Assembly (NCBI RefSeq): GCF_002878395.1
Contig: NW_025855744.1
Coordinates: 585,080 to 649,079, forward strand
Length of the DNA: 64,000 bases
Reading direction: 5' to 3'
Source: Capsicum annuum
Taxonomy: Eukaryota > Streptophyta > Magnoliopsida > Solanales > Solanaceae
Of the stretch, positions 59,303-64,000 are shown in pieces (the first letter of the stretch is position 1; each line of letters begins with the position of its first letter). The notes under the pieces are model-generated. The model had not been told where the DNA came from, searched no databases, and saw only the letters and a program-made list of their open reading frames with translations. A program made the position numbers and the translations under genes.

Positions 59303-61054
59303 TATTTTTGGATGCTTTTTCATTCTTTAGGATGATTTTTATTTTATTTGGGTTGTAATATTCAGGCACTCTGATTGTGCCCAATATTAGCATAGATTAG
59401 TTATTTTGTTCTTAGATTTCTATTTTATCTTTATTCTACTTATAGAAATGTCAGATGAGCTTTTTCCTATGATAGATTAAGTGATAACATTCTTAAGAGA
59501 AAAATGTCGTGATTGGGTTTTGAGCCTTGAATGTAATGTCTTAGTACCCGGCGGCATCAAAGTCATAAATGCAAGGGAATTTTAAGTACCTATGGCATTT
59601 TCAATTTGAGATCGCACTTATACCTATTGCAAAGTCTGAGTAGCCATACGGTTTGCCCATATAAAAGCCAAAATGTGAGACAAAGGCTTGGGTTGGTGTC
59701 ATATTTAGAAAATTGTGCATGGTGAAAATGCAAAGCAAACACCCCCTCCCTCAAAATTTTTTTAAAAATCAAGGGCATGGACGTGAGCGACCTTGTAATA
59801 ATTTTTTCTCTTTTTGTGACTCCAAAACTTTTAGCTTGTGAACATTGGTAGATACTCTATTTTTGTCTCTAGATGGAGGGGCAATTGAGCCTCCTTGATG
59901 AATTTTCATGCCATGTGTTGTGAGCTTATTTGTCCAAATTTCATGTGTACTTATACCATCAAGAACTTGTCAAGGCTAGTTTTGATTGTATTTGGTTGGT
60001 GAGATGATCCTAGGCCATCTTTGTGACATTAGAAGCCCATTCTAGCTTAAAAAGCCTACCCTTGCATAGATGTTATACCTAGTCACACACTTTGAGCCTT
60101 TAGACCTTTCTTTGGCAAACAAATTGCAAGTCATGAGCCTTTCAATTCTTATCCCTCTTTTGAACCATATCCTCCTTGAACTTAAAAATGCAAATTAAAG
60201 CTAAAAGCTTAATTTGGGGGTGGTGAAGACTGGAAGAGGTAACTTTAGGCCACAAAATTATAGGTGAGTACCTAAGAGATTAAGCATTATGAACAATTGA
60301 TTAAGGAAAAAAAGGCCCAACAAAGGAAAGAAATGCATGAAATATGCAAGAAAAAGAAATGAAAAGAAAATGGGTGAACCAAGGAAATAAAAAGTAGGAA
60401 CATTTGTAAAGAAAAGAAGCGGACCATGATAAAAAGTTGGATGGAATAGTGTGAGTAGATGTTCAAGGAGAGTATAGTCATGTTGCTCTTAAATAATATC
60501 CTACGCTACCCCGAAGCTACGTTAGAAGCTTAAAAAGTCCTTTGTGATTTCCAACCAAGTATGTTCATTATAGTGGCGATTGAAAATAGGGGCAATCCAA
60601 TGGCATGGTACTTGTTGACATCGAGAGTTTGAGAGATAGAGAGAGAGAGAGAGTTTTATTTAAATTCCTTGTTGCATATTTGATAACTTGGTGTATGGAA
60701 TTTTTCTTCTAGTGAGGAGGCATGTAACCAAGTAGAGGTGGATAATTTTGATATCTGTTGAGAAATGAGGAAACAAGAGTGTAACATAGTTGACGTAAAA
60801 AATGAGTCATTTATAGAGTATTAGTGATTGTTGCATGATTGCTCTTTGGAGTCTTTTGCATCCTTGAAACTTGCATTTTATGTTGAGGGGTGTCGTTAAA
60901 ATAGTTTTGCCCATGTGTGAAGAGCTATTTGTGGTAGTAATCAAGTTGAAGTCAGTATGAGCATTGGGTATTAAAACTTAGGCATACGTGTGCTTTGTCT
61001 CATAGTAAGAAGTAGCATTGCTTAAGGATAAGCAAAGTTTTAAGTTGGGGATAT
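59303..61054 (+). other. AthE 3' non-coding zone and purine tract
   Basis: No gene is visible. About 59575-61054 is an inverted copy of 53533-55060 in AthF. A (GA)n run lies at about 60633-60653, where the AthF copy has only a short CTCTCTC (about 53941). TAAGTTGGGGATAT at 61041-61054 is the purine tract before the 3' LTR. Confidence 0.75.
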
Positions 61055-61734
61055 TGACGAGTGGTGAATTTACCACTCAATTATACTCAACAATCGTGCA
61101 CACTACTATGAATTAAAGATATAAGTTAGACAAATTGGTGACAAAATGCACTAATTTCCATATTTTGTAGGCATACATGTTAGGAGAAGGAAAGATGTGG
61201 ATTTGAGCTTAAATGGACCAAAAAGGGAAAAGAACTACAACTGGAGGACCTAGAGCAAGAACAAGCCTTAGTTATCACTATCGCGGTCTATGGTTCACGG
61301 TTGTGGTCAGTCAAGCAGGTCAAAAGATCATGATCACAGTATCCTTACCGCAGTCTAGTATCCATGATTGCAGACAACCTTTTGCGGTCGCGGCTAAGTG
61401 GGAATTTTGTCCATGGGCAGTTTTGTCATTTCACCCAGTAAACCTAATTCATCTTATTGGATTAAACCCTTTTGCTTTAGAGTATTGAACACTATTGTGA
61501 CATTTTTGAATTTGAAGTATATACCGTAAATTGGGCAAGTTTTGTAATTGGATTTGGAGACTTGATTTTATTATTTGTGAAGAATGGATGCTTTGAACAA
61601 TACTTATGGTATATGTTTCTTTTCGTGAGTAGCTACATCTTTTAGTCTTGGGGTTATGCTGAACTAAGATGCAGTTGTGTTTGGGTGATTATGTATTTGA
61701 ATTATTCTTAGTTATTGATTATGGATTCCACTAT
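61055..61734 (+). repeat. AthE 3' LTR, truncated by LINE
   Basis: It starts TGACGAGTGG and matches the first 680 bp or so of 46667-48091, up to ATGGATTCCACTATT. It then stops at the T-run of the LINE. GCGGTCTAT and GCGGTCGCGGC words occur at 61262-61400, followed by GGGCAGTTTTGTCATTTCACC. Confidence 0.85.
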
Positions 61735-64000
61735 TTTTTTGGCAATAAAATGTAAATATTACCATTATCGACAAAACTTTACACCTAAGGAGCATTCAGC
61801 TGCCTGTGTAGAAGGTTTACTGAACCTCGGACTTCTAATTACTTATTCTCTTTATGAATCTCATACTCTTCCTTACCCCTTTTGCTCCCATTAACATGAC
61901 TACTCTTTCCCTAATTACTTCTTACACTTGTTGCACCATCAAGCTTGTATTCACGTGGTGGTTCTTGAAGATTCTTCCATTCCTGTCTTGCCATTTACTA
62001 TACACCATTGCTCTATACACTACAACTATAGTTTTCTTTTGGAATCTGGTCCATCACTTTCTTTTTGTCTTTGACGTAGTTGTCTAGATTTCCTTCAGCT
62101 AAATCTGCACTCCTAACTAACCTTTAATTTGAGCCCACACTATATTTGCAATGGTGCAGTCTACAAATAAGTGTGATATTTTATTGATGTTGTTGATCAC
62201 ATAAAAGACATTTTGTCTTTTCATATTGCCATCCAAACCTGAGCATTTTTTATTTTGTCAGCTGCTTGGCTTGTATTGTCAACTATAACAAGAATATATG
62301 CTTTGGTAGTTCTACTCTTTTCCATACCATCTCGTGCCCTCTCCATCCTAGTATTTGTCGAAATAGTGCATGGTAACTTTTTGAAATTGAGTATTGCCCT
62401 GATTCTGTTAGTAGGTACCTATTTGCATCATACTAGGTTGGCATCCCTCTTTTTATTTTGTTTAGCTGTCTCCAGTACCAACTGCAATCTTGTGGAGGTG
62501 AGTGTGTCCATATATCTTCCATATCCTTCATGAATATACTGTGAATCCACTCAACCCATAACATGTCTTTTCTCTAATGTATCCACCATATCAATTTGCC
62601 CACTACAGTAACATTCCATAATCTACAGTTTTTGATATTAAATCCTCCTTGACCTTTTGAGCTACAAATATGCCACCATTTCACTAGTGCCATTTTCCTT
62701 TTTTCCTCTGTTCCACACCAAAGAAACTTTCTACATTGTGTATCTACCAGTTTAACCATAATTTGGGAGAGGATTAATGCAGAGCCCCAAAAATTTTATA
62801 GTGCAAATATCACTGAATTAACAACTTATAGTCTACCAACATAAGATAAGTGTCTTGTTGAGGTAATTTTTAATTCTGTTGTAATTCTAAAGCTTAGCTG
62901 TTGACAGTCTAATTGGTCCATTTCCTATGGGATAAGGGTAGTCCAAGATACCTAATTGGGAGTGCCCCTATTTTAAATCCAGTAAGCCCAAGTAACCTTC
63001 CCTGAACCTCTTGACTCACACCAGCTAAGAATATATTGGACTTGTCTGCATTTGCTAATAGTCCAGTAGTCCCTGAGAAATGCTTTATTGCCTTCATAAT
63101 TCTATGAACAGGAGTTTCAATTCCTTTACAGAAGATCATTAGGTCATCTGTAAATATGAGATGAGTGATTTGTTGACCCTTGCACATGGGGTGATACCGA
63201 AAATCAAGTAGTTTTCACATTCTGCCCATGACTCATGTGAAGTATTCTATTACCAGAACAAATAGCAACAAGGAAATAGAGTCCCCTTGCCTTAGTCCTC
63301 TCTTACCTAAAAAAATTTACAACCTACTCCATTCATCTTGATAGTGAAAGTTGTGGTTATGACACATGTCGTGATTAAATGAGTAATTTTTGGGGGAAAT
63401 CCATAACCATGTAACATTTCTTCCACGAATTCCTATCTCACCATGCCACATGCCTTCCTCAGATCTATCTTTATAAGGTACCTTGGAGATATTTTCCTAT
63501 TATAGTACCTCATCATATCATGGCACATTAGTATATTCTGGATAAGTGATCGTCCCTGGACAAAATCAGCTTGAGATGGGTTCACTATCACTGGTAGTAC
63601 CTTTTTCAACCTATCACATAATAATTTGGATATAGACTTGTAGAGTATATTGCAACATAAAATAGGCCTGAACTGGCTTGCTTCTTCTGTCTTGTCAATT
63701 CTTTGAATCAAAGTAATCATAGTCGCATTCAGTTGTTTTAGTTACTTCCCATTCTGAAAGAATTCTCAAATGGTAGAAATTATATCTTTACTTATTACTT
63801 CCTAGTCTGCTTTATAAAAACCACCACCATAACTATCTGGACCAAGGTTCTTGTTTTTGTTAATATTCCACCTTGTCTTCTTAATTTCTGCTTTTGTTAA
63901 TGGCTCCAATAGTTTTTGTTGTTGCTCCTTATTCAATATCAGTCCTTTCTCATAAATTTGTGTTCTGGACTTGGCTCTGCACCCTTCTGGATTACCTAGT
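61734..64000 (-). mobile_element. LINE retrotransposon, 3' half (L1-type)
   Basis: Its 3' end is at the left: on the - strand the element finishes ATTTACATTTTATTGCC, then a short A-run (61735-61741), as expected for target-primed insertion. It carries the reverse transcriptase region and a C-terminal segment. The 5' half lies beyond the window. It interrupts the AthE 3' LTR. Confidence 0.85.
61950..64000 (-). pseudogene. LINE ORF2 reverse transcriptase, C-terminal part (broken)
   Basis: Read on the - strand. RT block with TKAEIKKTRWNINKNKNLGP (about 63910-63845), then SQFRPILCCNILYKSISKLL, SQADFVQGRSLIQN and YLIKIDLRKACGMV in 63720-63433. The catalytic box is FTDDL (in THLIFTDDLMIF, about 63160-63125), with GLLANADKSNIFLAGV after it and LPIRYLGLPLSHRKW by 62909. 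Then VDTQCRKFLWCG with WWHICSSKGQGGFNIKN (62759-62574), and a zf-RVT-like end with CLLC (about 62210) and AMVYSKWQDRNGRIFKNH (about 62000-61950). FTDD in place of the usual FADD is a minor change. Stops and frameshifts between blocks make it inactive. Confidence 0.85.

Larger units (their letters stand above)
46667..61734 (+). mobile_element. AthE: Athila-like Ty3/gypsy element with extra ORF, interrupted by AthF
   Basis: The 5' LTR is 46667-48091, then a tRNA-Asp-type PBS, gag, protease, a long non-coding zone, an extra ORF split by AthF, a 3' non-coding zone with purine tract, and a 3' LTR from 61055 cut at 61734 by a LINE. No RT, RNase H or integrase is seen, so it was non-autonomous or lost pol. 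It interrupts the pol of GypD at 46666. Both LTRs begin TGAYGAGTGGTGAATTTACC. Confidence 0.85.

Noticed and set aside
62255..62533. 92-codon + strand open frame over the LINE
   Set aside because: Shadow of the - strand LINE reading frame.

Overview
This window is plant nuclear DNA made almost entirely of stacked and decayed transposable elements. I recognise no host gene, tRNA, rRNA or CRISPR array. A Solanaceae genome (Solanum or a relative) is the most likely source. That is inferred from the style of the Ty3/gypsy gag proteins (starts such as MPLRR followed by a 'RMNPPEFYGSK' region) and from LTRs opening with TGTAA or TGTCACGACC. No database search was possible.

Layout. (1) 1-6544: the 3' part of a CACTA (En/Spm) DNA transposon on the + strand. 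It has a broken TNP2-type transposase, a broken second gene (Transposase_24 type), subterminal 'ACCGACCACAAGTGGTCGGT' repeats and a CACTA terminus; its left end is outside the window. It sits just upstream of the polypurine tract and LTR of an old LTR element (6556-6784). (2) 7466-7928: a Tourist-like MITE with TTA target duplications. (3) 7932-11572: gene-poor sequence ending in LTR-like debris that carries a GCTTAAGC word array. (4) 11573-29114: Ty3/gypsy element GypA. Its 5' LTR is split by LardN (13591-21582), an element with two full LTRs, a PBS and a PPT but no coding sequence. (5) 29579-37573: GypB, a nearly full-length Ty3/gypsy element with a deleted protease core and a truncated 3' LTR. 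(6) 37574-39950: GypC, LTR end plus gag only. (7) 39960-42202: AthC, gag, PBS and partial LTR of an Athila-like element on the - strand. (8) 42203-46666: GypD, the 3' LTR and pol end of a GypA relative on the - strand, cut by AthE. (9) 46667-61734: AthE, an Athila-like + strand element with gag, protease and an extra 'putative plant transposon protein' ORF. That ORF is split by AthF (52023-58404, - strand), a non-coding relative of AthE. (10) 61734-64000: the 3' half of a LINE on the - strand, inserted in the 3' LTR of AthE.

How it fits together. Flanking-sequence continuity gives a relative order: GypA before LardN; GypD before AthE; AthE before AthF and before the LINE. All coding regions carry stops or frameshifts, so nothing here looks able to move on its own.

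Most unusual signal. LTRs of several different families each carry a cluster of short palindromic words or hairpins just upstream of a 'GGGCACTTTGG'-like block and a TATA-like box. In GypB and LardN the hairpins share a core close to GCGAT-N-RTGGCGC, and one GypB stem keeps its pairing through paired changes between the two LTRs. I know of no description of this arrangement.
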